From the NCBI RefSeq assembly GCF_001404515.1, contig NZ_CXWE01000004.1:248001-312000 (forward strand): a DNA stretch of 64,000 bases, read 5' to 3'. Positions 52,190 to 61,155 of the stretch are shown piece by piece. The first letter of the stretch is position 1; each line of letters begins with the position of its first letter. The notes under the pieces are model-generated. The model searched no databases and was not told the DNA's origin. It saw only the letters and a program-made list of their open reading frames with translations. This DNA comes from Roseibium album. GTDB taxonomy: Bacteria; Pseudomonadota; Alphaproteobacteria; Rhizobiales; Stappiaceae. The position numbers and the translations under genes were made by a program.

Positions 52190-54388
52190 GTGGCACAAGA
52201 ACAGCATTCAAATAAAACCGCCAACAATGGCGCGCCGCACAAGACGCACAGGATCCGGCGTTTCTTTCTGTCGATGGACGCCTTTGTGGATACCGCGCTG
52301 TGGAAAAGCGGGTCTGCCCTTCGCCGGTTGTTTGAAGGCTACGATGCCTTTTTGCGCCGGTTTCGCGCAAAAGGAATATGGCGAGGGCTTGCCGAGCTTT
52401 CATCCGACGGTCTGACTTTCGGCCTTGGTGGTTTCATCATTGTCCTCGCTTTTGCCCAACCGGCCTTTGAAGCGACCCGCTATGCCGACTGGAAGACGAC
52501 AGACGACTTTGCAGTCACGTTCCAGGACCGGTTCGGCAAGGAAATCGGGCGAAGAGGCATCGTGCTGAACGACAGCGTTCCGCTAGAGGAAATTCCCGAT
52601 TCACTCATCAAGGCGACGCTCGCAACTGAAGATCGGCGTTTTTTCAACCATTTCGGCATCGACGGCGTCGGCACATTCCGGGCCATGGTCGAAAACGCCA
52701 GGGCCGGCGGTGTCGTCCAGGGCGGTTCAACCCTGACACAGCAGCTCGCGAAAAACCTCTTTCTGACCAACGAGCGCAGTCTGAGCCGCAAAATCAAGGA
52801 GGCTTACCTTGCCCTCTGGCTGGAGGCCAATCTCACCAAGCAGGAAATTCTGAAGCTTTATCTCGACAGGGCCTACATGGGCGGCGGCGTCTTCGGTGTA
52901 ACTGCGGCGTCCGAATTCTATTTCAACAAGAATGTCCGTGAACTGACACTGGCAGAAAGCGCCATGCTGGCCGGGCTTTACAAGGCGCCTACAAAATTTG
53001 CACCGCATATCAATCTGCCGGCAGCACGCGCACGGGCCAACGAAGTGCTCACGAACATGGTGCAGGCGGAATTGCTGACAGAAGGTCAGGTCATCGGTGC
53101 ACGTCGCAATCCGGCGCTCGCGGTTGACCGCTCCCAGGATCAACTGCCTGAATACTTCCTCGACTGGGGACTGGAAGAAGTCAAGAAACTCGCCAGGAGG
53201 CATCCGGCTCTGGCGCGCGACAGGATCGTGACCGTGCGCACGACACTCGATCCGGCCCTCCAGCGGCAGGCAGATCTCGCGGTTGAAACAATCTTGCGCG
53301 AAAACGGCAAGTTGCGTGATGCGGGCGAAGCGGCCCTGGTCTCGATGATACCGGACGGTGCGGTCGTGGCCATGGTCGGAGGCCGCTCTTACGGGCAAAG
53401 CCAGTTCAACCGGGCCGTCAACGCGCTTCGCCAGCCCGGCTCCTCTTTCAAGCCGTTTGTCTATATGACTGCTTTTCTCAATGGCTACACGCCAGAAAGC
53501 ATCGTCCCCGACCGTCCCGTCTGGATCGGCAACTGGTCTCCGAAGAACTACACGCGCAGCTATCGCGGCCCCGTAAGCCTGCGGACGGCGCTGACAAAAT
53601 CCATAAACACGATACCCGTGCGGCTATCGCTCGATTTCGGCCGCGACAAGATCATCGAAACCGCCTATGCGATGGGCTTGACCCATGAGCTGGAAAACTC
53701 CATTTCCCTGCCGATCGGTTCATCGGAAGTCACGGCGATCGACATGGCCTCCGCCTATTCGACATTCGCAAACGGTGGTTATGCCGCACCGGCCTACGCC
53801 ATTCTGGAAGTGCGCAACAGCGACGGAAAACTGCTCTACCGGCGGGAACGGGATGAAGCTTTCGAGCCCAAGAGAGTGTTGCCGGAAGAACAGGTTCACA
53901 TGATGAACAGCATCCTCGTAAATGTCGTCGAGGCAGGAACGGCCAGGCGTGCACGGATTGACGGCGTGGTCGCGGCTGGAAAGACAGGAACGACCAACGC
54001 CTATCGGGACGCATGGTTTGTTGGCTACACCGGAAATTTCTCGACAGCCGTGTGGGTCGGAAACGATGACTTTACCTCCACCAGACGGGTGACAGGTGGA
54101 AGCCTTCCGGCAATGACCTGGCAGCTCTACATGAACTACGCTCACAACGGGATCGAGCTTGCCAAGATGCCGGGCGTCGATCCAGAAACTCTCCCTCGCC
54201 TGTCCCGGCCATCTGCGGCAAAACAGGCGGAATCGACAACTGTTTTCTCGCAACCACGTGTCTTGAAGCGGCGCACGCAGGGACTGCTTCTTCGCATCGG
54301 TCGGGAGCTGAGGCAATTGATCGAAAAGGAAAACGCCAGGGCTGATAGCGGCGAACCGGCCCCAACCGATTTCGCGGCCGCCCGATGA
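52190..54388 (+). CDS. Class A penicillin-binding protein 1A
   Basis: This 732-residue bifunctional peptidoglycan synthase has a cytoplasmic basic N-terminus, one membrane helix (about 77-97), a GT51 transglycosylase domain with E147 in ATEDRRFFNHFGID and GGSTLTQQLAKNLFL, and a transpeptidase domain with S418-x-x-K421, S471-x-N473 and K598-T-G. GTG start with GGAGAT ten bases upstream. The ATG of the DUF1214 gene overlaps its stop (ATGA), so the three downstream reading frames form one operon. Confidence 0.94.
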   Translation: MAQEQHSNKTANNGAPHKTHRIRRFFLSMDAFVDTALWKSGSALRRLFEGYDAFLRRFRAKGIWRGLAELSSDGLTFGLGGFIIVLAFAQPAFEATRYADWKTTDDFAVTFQDRFGKEIGRRGIVLNDSVPLEEIPDSLIKATLATEDRRFFNHFGIDGVGTFRAMVENARAGGVVQGGSTLTQQLAKNLFLTNERSLSRKIKEAYLALWLEANLTKQEILKLYLDRAYMGGGVFGVTAASEFYFNKNVRELTLAESAMLAGLYKAPTKFAPHINLPAARARANEVLTNMVQAELLTEGQVIGARRNPALAVDRSQDQLPEYFLDWGLEEVKKLARRHPALARDRIVTVRTTLDPALQRQADLAVETILRENGKLRDAGEAALVSMIPDGAVVAMVGGRSYGQSQFNRAVNALRQPGSSFKPFVYMTAFLNGYTPESIVPDRPVWIGNWSPKNYTRSYRGPVSLRTALTKSINTIPVRLSLDFGRDKIIETAYAMGLTHELENSISLPIGSSEVTAIDMASAYSTFANGGYAAPAYAILEVRNSDGKLLYRRERDEAFEPKRVLPEEQVHMMNSILVNVVEAGTARRARIDGVVAAGKTGTTNAYRDAWFVGYTGNFSTAVWVGNDDFTSTRRVTGGSLPAMTWQLYMNYAHNGIELAKMPGVDPETLPRLSRPSAAKQAESTTVFSQPRVLKRRTQGLLLRIGRELRQLIEKENARADSGEPAPTDFAAAR

Positions 54389-55074
54389 ACGGCACCACTT
54401 TGCCCTCTCAGGAAACACATTTCGGCGAAGCGGACTGGCAAAAACAGGATTTGCCCCGAGCCATTCGACCTCATCGGAGCCATCCATTGAGGACGCTGTC
54501 ATTCCTGACTTTGATCGTGGTACTTGCGTCGCTTCTGGGCATCGGCTCGGCCTACGTCATGATCGAGCGCGAACAGCCATTGAACGCCGTTACAATCGGA
54601 TCCTGGCGGGCCTATCCGAAAGCCGGAACGGCGGAAGCCGACCCGTATTCGGTTGCAATCTATACGAGGGGCGCTGTCGTTCCGCTGGCTTCAGGTGAAG
54701 GACTGGCACTGGTCGCCCGCGAAGACAGGTCGGGGCATTTGCTCGATCCAACCTGTATCTACCGGATTTCCGGCCAAACGCCCACGGCAAGACTTTGGAC
54801 GATGACGGCAACGGACGGTGACGGACACCTGGTGGAGACCCGTCCCGGCAGGGTCCATCTCGACAGCCAGAACCTGTTACGCAATCCGGACGGGTCCTTT
54901 GAAATCAACGCGGCCAGCGAACCGCATTCGGGAAACTGGTTGCCGCTAGCCGCCAGCGCAAATGCCAGTGATGGCATGCGCTTCGTGTTACGGCTGTATG
55001 ATGCTCCGGTCACGACCGGTGCTGCACTGGACGGCATTACACTGCCGGTGATTGAAAGATTGGGGTGCCCATGA
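54385..55074 (+). CDS. DUF1214 membrane-anchored protein
   Basis: This 229-residue protein has one membrane helix (about 36-58) and an extracytoplasmic DUF1214 domain with DPYSVAIYTRGAVVPLASGEGLALVA and the tail NWLPLAASANASDGMRFVLRLYDAP. Its start overlaps the PBP1A stop (ATGA), and the DUF1254 gene overlaps its own stop the same way. In Rhizobiales these two DUFs occur as a pair; in this operon they may assist envelope synthesis. Function unknown. Confidence 0.9.
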   Translation: MNGTTLPSQETHFGEADWQKQDLPRAIRPHRSHPLRTLSFLTLIVVLASLLGIGSAYVMIEREQPLNAVTIGSWRAYPKAGTAEADPYSVAIYTRGAVVPLASGEGLALVAREDRSGHLLDPTCIYRISGQTPTARLWTMTATDGDGHLVETRPGRVHLDSQNLLRNPDGSFEINAASEPHSGNWLPLAASANASDGMRFVLRLYDAPVTTGAALDGITLPVIERLGCP

Positions 55075-55631
55075 CGCTGTCCCCGCGTTTTTCAATCACG
55101 CTTGCTGTGTTTTCCGTTCTCTTTCTCGCAACGATCGTCCACATACTGGTTGTGATGGGAATTCCGCTGAATGTGCAGCACAGCGCCTATGACAACATCG
55201 CGACCTATGGACCAGACCGGGAATTCAACCTGCTTCCCGACGTCCGTCCACAGCAGGAAGCTCTCCCCGATCTTGATCCGGCCATGAAACATGCCACCTG
55301 CCGGTTTCAGCTCGCCGACGGGCCAGTCCTCTTCGATGCCAGTATTCCAACATCCTTCTGGTCGATAGGATTGTTCAATTCGGCCGGAGAAGCCGTCTAC
55401 AGCCTGAACAACCGCACAGCAGGTGCCGAACGACTGTCCATGCTGGTCCTGACACCCGCTCAGTTGTCGATCCTGCGGGAAAATCCGCCGGAAAACCTGG
55501 AAGATCTTATCGTTATCGAAACGGCTGATATCAGCGGTTTTGCGCTCCTGCGGGCACATGTGCCTCATCCATCCAGGGCAAACGCTCTCGATCAGGCACT
55601 GCTGTCCGCCACCTGCGGAACGATCGGATAA
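55071..55631 (+). CDS. DUF1254-type membrane-anchored protein
   Basis: This 186-residue protein has an N-terminal membrane helix (about 7-28) followed by an extracytoplasmic region (MKHATCRFQLADGPVLFDASIPTSFWSIGLFNSAGEAVYSLNNRTA). It resembles the short DUF1254 partner of DUF1214 proteins. ATG 55071 overlaps the preceding stop (ATGA); a GTG six bases upstream is also in frame. Function unknown. Confidence 0.85.
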   Translation: MTLSPRFSITLAVFSVLFLATIVHILVVMGIPLNVQHSAYDNIATYGPDREFNLLPDVRPQQEALPDLDPAMKHATCRFQLADGPVLFDASIPTSFWSIGLFNSAGEAVYSLNNRTAGAERLSMLVLTPAQLSILRENPPENLEDLIVIETADISGFALLRAHVPHPSRANALDQALLSATCGTIG

Positions 55632-55662
55632 CCCGGGCGGGGCGTCTGCAAATCCGGAACGA

Positions 55663-57234
55663 TCAAACTTGCGGTGCCAGCGGACCAAGCGCGTCAAGCA
55701 GGTCCCTGTAATGCGCTTCCTTGCCTTGCCATCTTCCCAGCGATGACCTGAAGATCGGCCGGCGCACCTGCGTGTTGGAAAATGTCGTTACCGGGCTTTC
55801 ACTTTTGTAGAACTCAAGACAACCGTCTTCCCAGTCAAGTCCGGCATGCGATAGCAGAACTTCGCTCTCACTGCGTTGGTTGTCGACAAGCGTTTCGTAG
55901 GTCAGCGTGTGAAGATTGACCGGAACCACGTTCTCCCAATGCTCCATCAAGGAGGCATAGGTGCGGTAGTAGCGCCCGACCGTATCCTGGGTCAGGGCAT
56001 AGTTGTGAGCCGGCGAAAGCGGATGCGACAGCAATGAAATGCAGGTATCGGCCGGAGACCTGTAGCAATGGACGAACGCTGCCTTGGGAAACAGCACACT
56101 CATCAGCCAGAGCATTTCATAATTGTGAGGCATCTTGTCGGTAACTCGGTCTGCTCGCCTGTCGACACTGTCCAGCACCTCCAGATATTTGCGGGCAATG
56201 CGCTTGAATTCCTTTGGCTCCATGCTCTTCAGACGGTTTTCCAGGGCTGCGCTCGGCTTTCCTTTCAAACCGATATCCTCCTGCAAATGCCTGAAAAACT
56301 GGATTTCACCACCGCTTGAAGCGCGGGAATGGCAACTAACAATCTGCTCCACCAGCGTGGTGCCGGACCTCGGCAGTCCAAAGATGAAGACGGGCTTGTC
56401 GGAGGTATTTGCCAAATCCGCCCGGCTCGAGAAAAACTCTTCGTTGAAGACGTCCTTCATGAACGCAATTCGATCTTCATAGGCAGCGGGATCAAATGGC
56501 GGATAGTGCAGCGTCCGTGCCTTTTGATAATGCTCCAGGCCACGGGAAGTGTCACCGATGTCGTGATAGATTTTCCCTGCTGCCCAGTGCAGATTGGCCT
56601 GTTCGGGCCCCGGACGGGGGACACCGTCATTCGTGAGCGCCTCGATCTGGTCAAGCTCTGCGGGCTTTTCCTTGAAGGTCTTTGCAAGGCTGAGGCATTG
56701 AAACGCAGTCGGCAGTTCCTTCTTGCAGGCGATCGCCTTTTCAAACCACTCGATTGCCGCATCGATATTCCCGATCGTCACCTCCAGTTGGCCCATTCCC
56801 ACCAGGCCGTACCCGTTCTCCGGGTCCAGCTTCAGGGCGCGCAGGTAGCTTTGACGCGACAGAACGGCTTGCCTCCTGGCCCTGTAGAGGTCGCCGAGTT
56901 GTGCGTGAAAATCAGCTTCCTTGGGCGCTAGCGACACAGCCTTCTTGAGCGATGATTGTGCACCCTCAAGATCTCCCGCATTCATCAGAGCCAGACCGAG
57001 GAGCTGATGCACCTGCGGATGCTTCGCTGCTTTGCGCGCGGCAATCTGCAGCCGCTCGATGGCAAGGCCGATCTTGCCTTCCTGGTAAGCTGCAATACCG
57101 AGCGAAAAATTTGCCTGCGGATTACGGGGGTCGAGGCGCAGGACCTCCTCGAACATGTTCAGGGCTATGGGAATACGTCCAGCGTGCTGGTGGCTAAGTG
57201 CTTCCTGTACAAGCTGCGTTACACCCGGGTTCAT
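55663..57234 (-). CDS. TPR-sulfotransferase
   Basis: This 523-residue protein has about five N-terminal TPR units (to about 250; starting ALSHQHAGRIPIALNMFEEVLRLDPRNPQANFSLG) fused to a sulfotransferase domain with the PAPS 5'-phosphosulfate loop KPVFIFGLPRSGTTLVEQI near residue 285 and the 3'-phosphate region FVHCYRSPADTCISLL. AGGAG precedes ATG 57234. Such fusions are common in marine alphaproteobacteria; acceptors are unknown but probably envelope or exopolysaccharide. Confidence 0.88.
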   Translation of the reverse strand: MNPGVTQLVQEALSHQHAGRIPIALNMFEEVLRLDPRNPQANFSLGIAAYQEGKIGLAIERLQIAARKAAKHPQVHQLLGLALMNAGDLEGAQSSLKKAVSLAPKEADFHAQLGDLYRARRQAVLSRQSYLRALKLDPENGYGLVGMGQLEVTIGNIDAAIEWFEKAIACKKELPTAFQCLSLAKTFKEKPAELDQIEALTNDGVPRPGPEQANLHWAAGKIYHDIGDTSRGLEHYQKARTLHYPPFDPAAYEDRIAFMKDVFNEEFFSSRADLANTSDKPVFIFGLPRSGTTLVEQIVSCHSRASSGGEIQFFRHLQEDIGLKGKPSAALENRLKSMEPKEFKRIARKYLEVLDSVDRRADRVTDKMPHNYEMLWLMSVLFPKAAFVHCYRSPADTCISLLSHPLSPAHNYALTQDTVGRYYRTYASLMEHWENVVPVNLHTLTYETLVDNQRSESEVLLSHAGLDWEDGCLEFYKSESPVTTFSNTQVRRPIFRSSLGRWQGKEAHYRDLLDALGPLAPQV

Positions 57235-57404
57235 GAAAGCTCCTGAAACGTTCTGGGTCTGCAAAAAACAAGGGACGGACGTCGCGGGCAAAGGGTCTAT
57301 CTGCCTCCACGCGGTCGCCTCACCCTGCAATACTGCCGCGCTCGCAAAAGTGCAATCACAGCCCGGTCTATTTTACCGTCGGATCAATGTCGAATTGCGT
57401 GAAA

Positions 57405-58268
57405 TCACTTCTGAACGGGCGGCCGCTCGTTACCCCAACCCGTGTAGATCCGGGACTTTTTGGCCGGCTTGTCCTGACCATAGCGATTGTTCGCCTCACA
57501 GCTGGCTTCTGCAAGGCGAACCTGACCCTCAAGTTCCCGGATGGCGTTGTTGACCTTCCAGACCCTGTCCTGGCTCGGAGTTTCGATTTCCAGTCCCTTG
57601 AGGGCTTTCTTGTAGGCAATGATCCTGTAACGCAGTGCCTGACCGACCCATTTTATCATGACCCGGTTTTCCCAAACCCGTGCCTTGGCACCGTCATAGG
57701 TTTCCTCGGTGGTGACTTTCTGGTTTCTCAGAACTCTCAACCGTTCGTCGTCGGCTTTTTGCACGCGTAGCGCAACTTCACAAAAAGGCATGACCAGTGA
57801 TGCGTCTCCGGTCGCGTCGGCAGCGATCTTGTCGTAGCGCGCATCGGATGACCGAAACTTGTCGGAACGCAGATAGATTAGATAGAGGTCAGGTGGCACC
57901 CGACCTTCCGTTTCCGGCAGGACCCGCGTACGTGACAATTCTACCATTGTCCCGCCGATCCAGTCCTTGGTCCATGGTGGACGGATCAGCGTCCACCCCC
58001 GGTCGCGGAGCAGTTTTTCATCATTCGTGTAGTTGAATTTCGAAACGGGATCGCCCCGCAACCGTGCCGCATTTTCTCCGACAGCCGGCATAAGATCATC
58101 GTGAATGACCGACGGTCTTGCCCTGTCGAAATCGCCTGTTGGGCGTGTGCACGCAGCCAGTGCCAGAACGGACGTCAACAGGATGGCTCGAAACCACCCC
58201 AGATCAACTCCGAACCTCTGCCTTTCATCAAAGGCATGGCTTTTCTGAACCGCATTGCCATAGCCCAT
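57405..58268 (-). CDS. Hypothetical lipoprotein
   Basis: This 287-residue protein has a lipobox LALAAC with Cys at about residue 40, preceded by a hydrophobic segment (FRAILLTSVLALAAC). The N-terminus before it is long (25 residues), so a later start at a non-ATG codon is possible. The mature part is charged with scattered Trp/Arg-rich stretches and a C-terminal Pro/Lys end. No family is recognised; probably a conserved Stappiaceae outer-membrane lipoprotein. Confidence 0.75.
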   Translation of the reverse strand: MGYGNAVQKSHAFDERQRFGVDLGWFRAILLTSVLALAACTRPTGDFDRARPSVIHDDLMPAVGENAARLRGDPVSKFNYTNDEKLLRDRGWTLIRPPWTKDWIGGTMVELSRTRVLPETEGRVPPDLYLIYLRSDKFRSSDARYDKIAADATGDASLVMPFCEVALRVQKADDERLRVLRNQKVTTEETYDGAKARVWENRVMIKWVGQALRYRIIAYKKALKGLEIETPSQDRVWKVNNAIRELEGQVRLAEASCEANNRYGQDKPAKKSRIYTGWGNERPPVQK

Positions 58269-58344
58269 CGGGCGTGTCTCCAGACCGCAAACGCATTCGT
58301 TGTTCGGGCATTACGTCCCGAAGCGGCTGGAAAGGCTTGGACCG

Positions 58345-58554
58345 TCAGTCCTTGTCGGAACCAGCAGGTCCAGCTGCCTTACCGATGGTCGCGATTCGTG
58401 CGGCAAGATCAAGGTCGTGATGCTCGTAACGGACACCTGGAAAGAGGATAACCTCTCCAAAGCTCTCCCGGCTCTCTGATCGTTGCCGTTTTGATTGTTG
58501 ACCCACACGCGCAGTGGGCCGTTGAGCGGACGAAAAATCCAACAAGGTGCCCAT
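58345..58554 (-). CDS. Small conserved-looking 69-residue protein
   Basis: This short frame has an excellent ribosome site (AAGGAGGAGACG directly before ATG 58554). The product ends with GEVILFPGVRYEHHDLDLAARIA, followed by a Gly/Ala tail. The sequence has no membrane segment. No function is assigned; it lies between the lipoprotein gene (behind it on the same strand) and the DUF2336 gene. A longer frame on the same strand, +1 shifted, is a shadow. Confidence 0.65.
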   Translation of the reverse strand: MGTLLDFSSAQRPTARVGQQSKRQRSESRESFGEVILFPGVRYEHHDLDLAARIATIGKAAGPAGSDKD

Positions 58555-58746
58555 CGTCTCCTCCTTCGGTTCCAGTCGCCTCTCCGGCGTATTACCGGGA
58601 GGAAACGGTCAAACGGGCGACGCATTACTTCCTGCAAGCTCATTAAGAAGCTGTCAGGGTTAACAGCATGCTAACGCTTTTGCTGCAATTTGAAGGAAAC
58701 AACTTTCGACGGTCGATCGGTCTTTCGTATTTTGTAGACGGGTGTC

Positions 58747-59913
58747 ATGCGCCAAAGCCAACGATTCAATCCAAAAGAGCCGCCAGCAACAAAGGCGTCC
58801 CGCAGAAGGTCCGCGTCTCATTCTGCCCGGCACATTTTGCTTTCTGCCACGGAGATCTTTGTCGGCCTTAGGAAGCATACCATTGAAGAAACAGGGATTT
58901 TTTTGGAATTGGCGCGAAACCTCCTGCCGGACACTCCCATTGAAGATCGTCGCGAAATTTCAAAACTTCTGTCTGGTCACGCCGAAATACCGGACGATCT
59001 GCAGGAGGTTCTCGCGCGCGATGACGATGCGCAGACCGCCGCTCCCGCGCTTCGCAACAGTCCCCGGCTTTCTGTGGATCTCCTCAAGGCACTTGCCAAC
59101 AATGGCCCGGAGTTATCGAGACAGGCAATTGCCGAACGCCCGTCACTACGCGAATCGGTGATCGATGCCCTGTGTGACCACGCCGAGGCCAGCGTCATCA
59201 AAATTCTGCTTGGGCGCGATGACATCACGCTCAGCAAGACCCATCAGGCAAAACTCAGCCGAAGAAGCGAAATCGTCGCGACCCTCGGTCTGGAACTTGC
59301 CGGCAGGGATGCCCTTCATCCCGACGGCCTGATGGGTCAGTTCCTGCATTTGCCGGCACCCTTGAAAAAGCAGGCGATCGCCACAGCCGAAATGACCAGC
59401 CTCGTCAAACAGGCGCAGACACCAGGTGGAACAATGTCCCAGCGACCCGATATGAACCGTCTTCAGATCCAGGAAGCCCTGGTGAAAGCCGCGCTTGATC
59501 AAAACAGAACCAGTTTTGCCACGTTGCTGAGCCAATCCCTTGGTTTGTCGAGACAAACTTGCAACTTTCTGATGCAGGAGGACCAGGGAGAAGGTCTCAC
59601 AATCGCCCTTAAGGCGCTTGGTATGCCAGAGTTCGAGACGACAACAATCCTCATCAGGATGCTGGGTGAAAACACGCAGCTCATCGATCTGCGCGGTCTC
59701 TTGAGAATGCACCGAACCCTTAGCAACGGAGCTGCGGAAGCGCTGGTCGGACAATGGCTTTTGCACGATCAGGGCAATCAGAGAACCGCAGCCCGCCATT
59801 CTTCTCAATATCAGGATGCTTCGGGCCGCAAGCTGCCGGTCAAGACGCCTCTGGCCGACCGTGGAGCGAATACCAGGAAAAAGGTACGTTTCGCAAAATC
59901 CAGCGAAGGCTGA
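58747..59913 (+). CDS. DUF2336 protein
   Basis: This 388-residue helical protein contains the DUF2336 pattern of repeats (SRQAIAERPSLRESVIDALC; EIVATLGLELAGRDALH) and a basic C-terminus (RKKVRFAKSS). It is cytoplasmic, with no signal. Members occur across alphaproteobacteria near two-component genes, role unknown. Converges with the DUF1491 gene; stops are 17 bp apart. Confidence 0.86.
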   Translation: MRQSQRFNPKEPPATKASRRRSASHSARHILLSATEIFVGLRKHTIEETGIFLELARNLLPDTPIEDRREISKLLSGHAEIPDDLQEVLARDDDAQTAAPALRNSPRLSVDLLKALANNGPELSRQAIAERPSLRESVIDALCDHAEASVIKILLGRDDITLSKTHQAKLSRRSEIVATLGLELAGRDALHPDGLMGQFLHLPAPLKKQAIATAEMTSLVKQAQTPGGTMSQRPDMNRLQIQEALVKAALDQNRTSFATLLSQSLGLSRQTCNFLMQEDQGEGLTIALKALGMPEFETTTILIRMLGENTQLIDLRGLLRMHRTLSNGAAEALVGQWLLHDQGNQRTAARHSSQYQDASGRKLPVKTPLADRGANTRKKVRFAKSSEG

Positions 59914-59930
59914 ACAGATTTGAAAACGTC

Positions 59931-60314
59931 CTAGATCCGGAAGACATCCGAACCGGGAACGTTTTTCTTCTCGTCTTCTTCGCGCGCGATTGGCAGGTCA
60001 ATGTCACCGTTTCGGGCTTCGATTTCGACCAGCCAATAATCAGGATCCATGCGGGCCTCATTCTGCAATCGAATATCGATTGCAGATTTTTCGCATTGCG
60101 CGAGAACGCTTTCGAAGAGACGTCCCAGGGGCTGTTCGTGGAACATTGCCTGAGGCGCCGGCCCGTAGAGGTCGTAGGTTCCGTCAAGCCGGTCAACGCA
60201 GACAAAGACCGCACCGGCCTCCTCCGCACCACGCCTGGAAATTGCCGCAAAGCCCCCCTCCCCGAAAATTCGGCGAACAAGTGCGCTGACAAAGAATTCC
60301 GAAGTGACCCGCAT
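59931..60314 (-). CDS. DUF1491 protein
   Basis: This 127-residue protein matches DUF1491: VTSEFFVSALVRRIFGEGGFAAISRRGAEEAGAVFV, LYGPAPQ and RMDPDYWLVEIE. It is cytoplasmic and conserved in alphaproteobacteria; no biochemical role is known. It is followed on the same strand by nothing before the DUF2336 stop. Confidence 0.9.
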   Translation of the reverse strand: MRVTSEFFVSALVRRIFGEGGFAAISRRGAEEAGAVFVCVDRLDGTYDLYGPAPQAMFHEQPLGRLFESVLAQCEKSAIDIRLQNEARMDPDYWLVEIEARNGDIDLPIAREEDEKKNVPGSDVFRI

Positions 60315-60397
60315 CGCGTATCCGTTTCTGGTCAGGTTTAGCCACGACCGCAGACCTGACTGCAGTCGGACTTAAGCCGTTTCGGGGGTCTTGGCAA

Positions 60398-61150
60398 TTA
60401 GCCTGACAGACTCCGGCCGCTGATCATTTCCAGATTTTCGATTGTTTTCGAACCGGGCTCTCCGGTTAACGGCAGGCCACGGTCCAGCTCGAAACGCTTG
60501 ATGGCAGCTGTCGTATTGGAACCCATGACACCATCAGCTTTCAGCGGCCCATAGCCTAGGTCTGACAAGGCTTTCTGGATCCTCATGAGTTGCGGGTCGG
60601 CGTCGACATCGACATCCGAAGCGACCGGTATGTCTTGCACAGATGTGCCGGAAAAGCCCGGCTTGGCGCGCGGGACCGGGACAAACGATTCGGCTGGTTC
60701 GTCGCCGTGCATCAGGATCAGGGCGAGCAGGCCTTCGTGAGCCTTGCCTGTTTCCGCTTGCCCCGCACGCCGCTCAAAGGCACGTATGGCGCGCTCGGTT
60801 GCAGGCCCGCTGAGCCCGTCGAGAGGTCCTTCGTAAAGACCTATCCTTCGAAGCGAAATCTGCAGGTCGAGCACCAGGGTCGAGATCTCCTGAACCTGTA
60901 ATCCGCTGCGCCGGTCATCAGGTTCAGGAACCCGCAGAGCATTCGGACGATCACGTGTCGCAAAGATCGGTGCCGGGTGGCGGCCGGGCTGCAGGCCTAT
61001 TGCATTGGCAATGATCAGACAGGCCGTCAGCCCCATGACAACGGTGCCTCCTGCAGCAACAGGATTGTCCAACGCCAGGTGCCCGGCCTTCGCCATAAGC
61101 GTTTCTTGTGTTTTGGGCGGAGCCGCTTTTGTTTTTGATTTTGCCATCAT
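60398..61150 (-). CDS. Peptidoglycan-binding (PG_binding_1) membrane protein
   Basis: This 250-residue protein has a single membrane helix (about 31-50, AAGGTVVMGLTACLIIANAI) and two PG_binding_1 repeats in the periplasm: LQISLRRIGLYEGPLDGLSGPATERAIRAFE and IQKALSDLGYGPLKADGVMGSNTTAAIKRFE. It is 5 bp from the stop of the degenerate-kinase gene upstream, so both are in one operon. It likely anchors to the cell wall; its partner function is unknown. Confidence 0.88.
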   Translation of the reverse strand: MMAKSKTKAAPPKTQETLMAKAGHLALDNPVAAGGTVVMGLTACLIIANAIGLQPGRHPAPIFATRDRPNALRVPEPDDRRSGLQVQEISTLVLDLQISLRRIGLYEGPLDGLSGPATERAIRAFERRAGQAETGKAHEGLLALILMHGDEPAESFVPVPRAKPGFSGTSVQDIPVASDVDVDADPQLMRIQKALSDLGYGPLKADGVMGSNTTAAIKRFELDRGLPLTGEPGSKTIENLEMISGRSLSG

Positions 61151-61155
61151 GCCGC

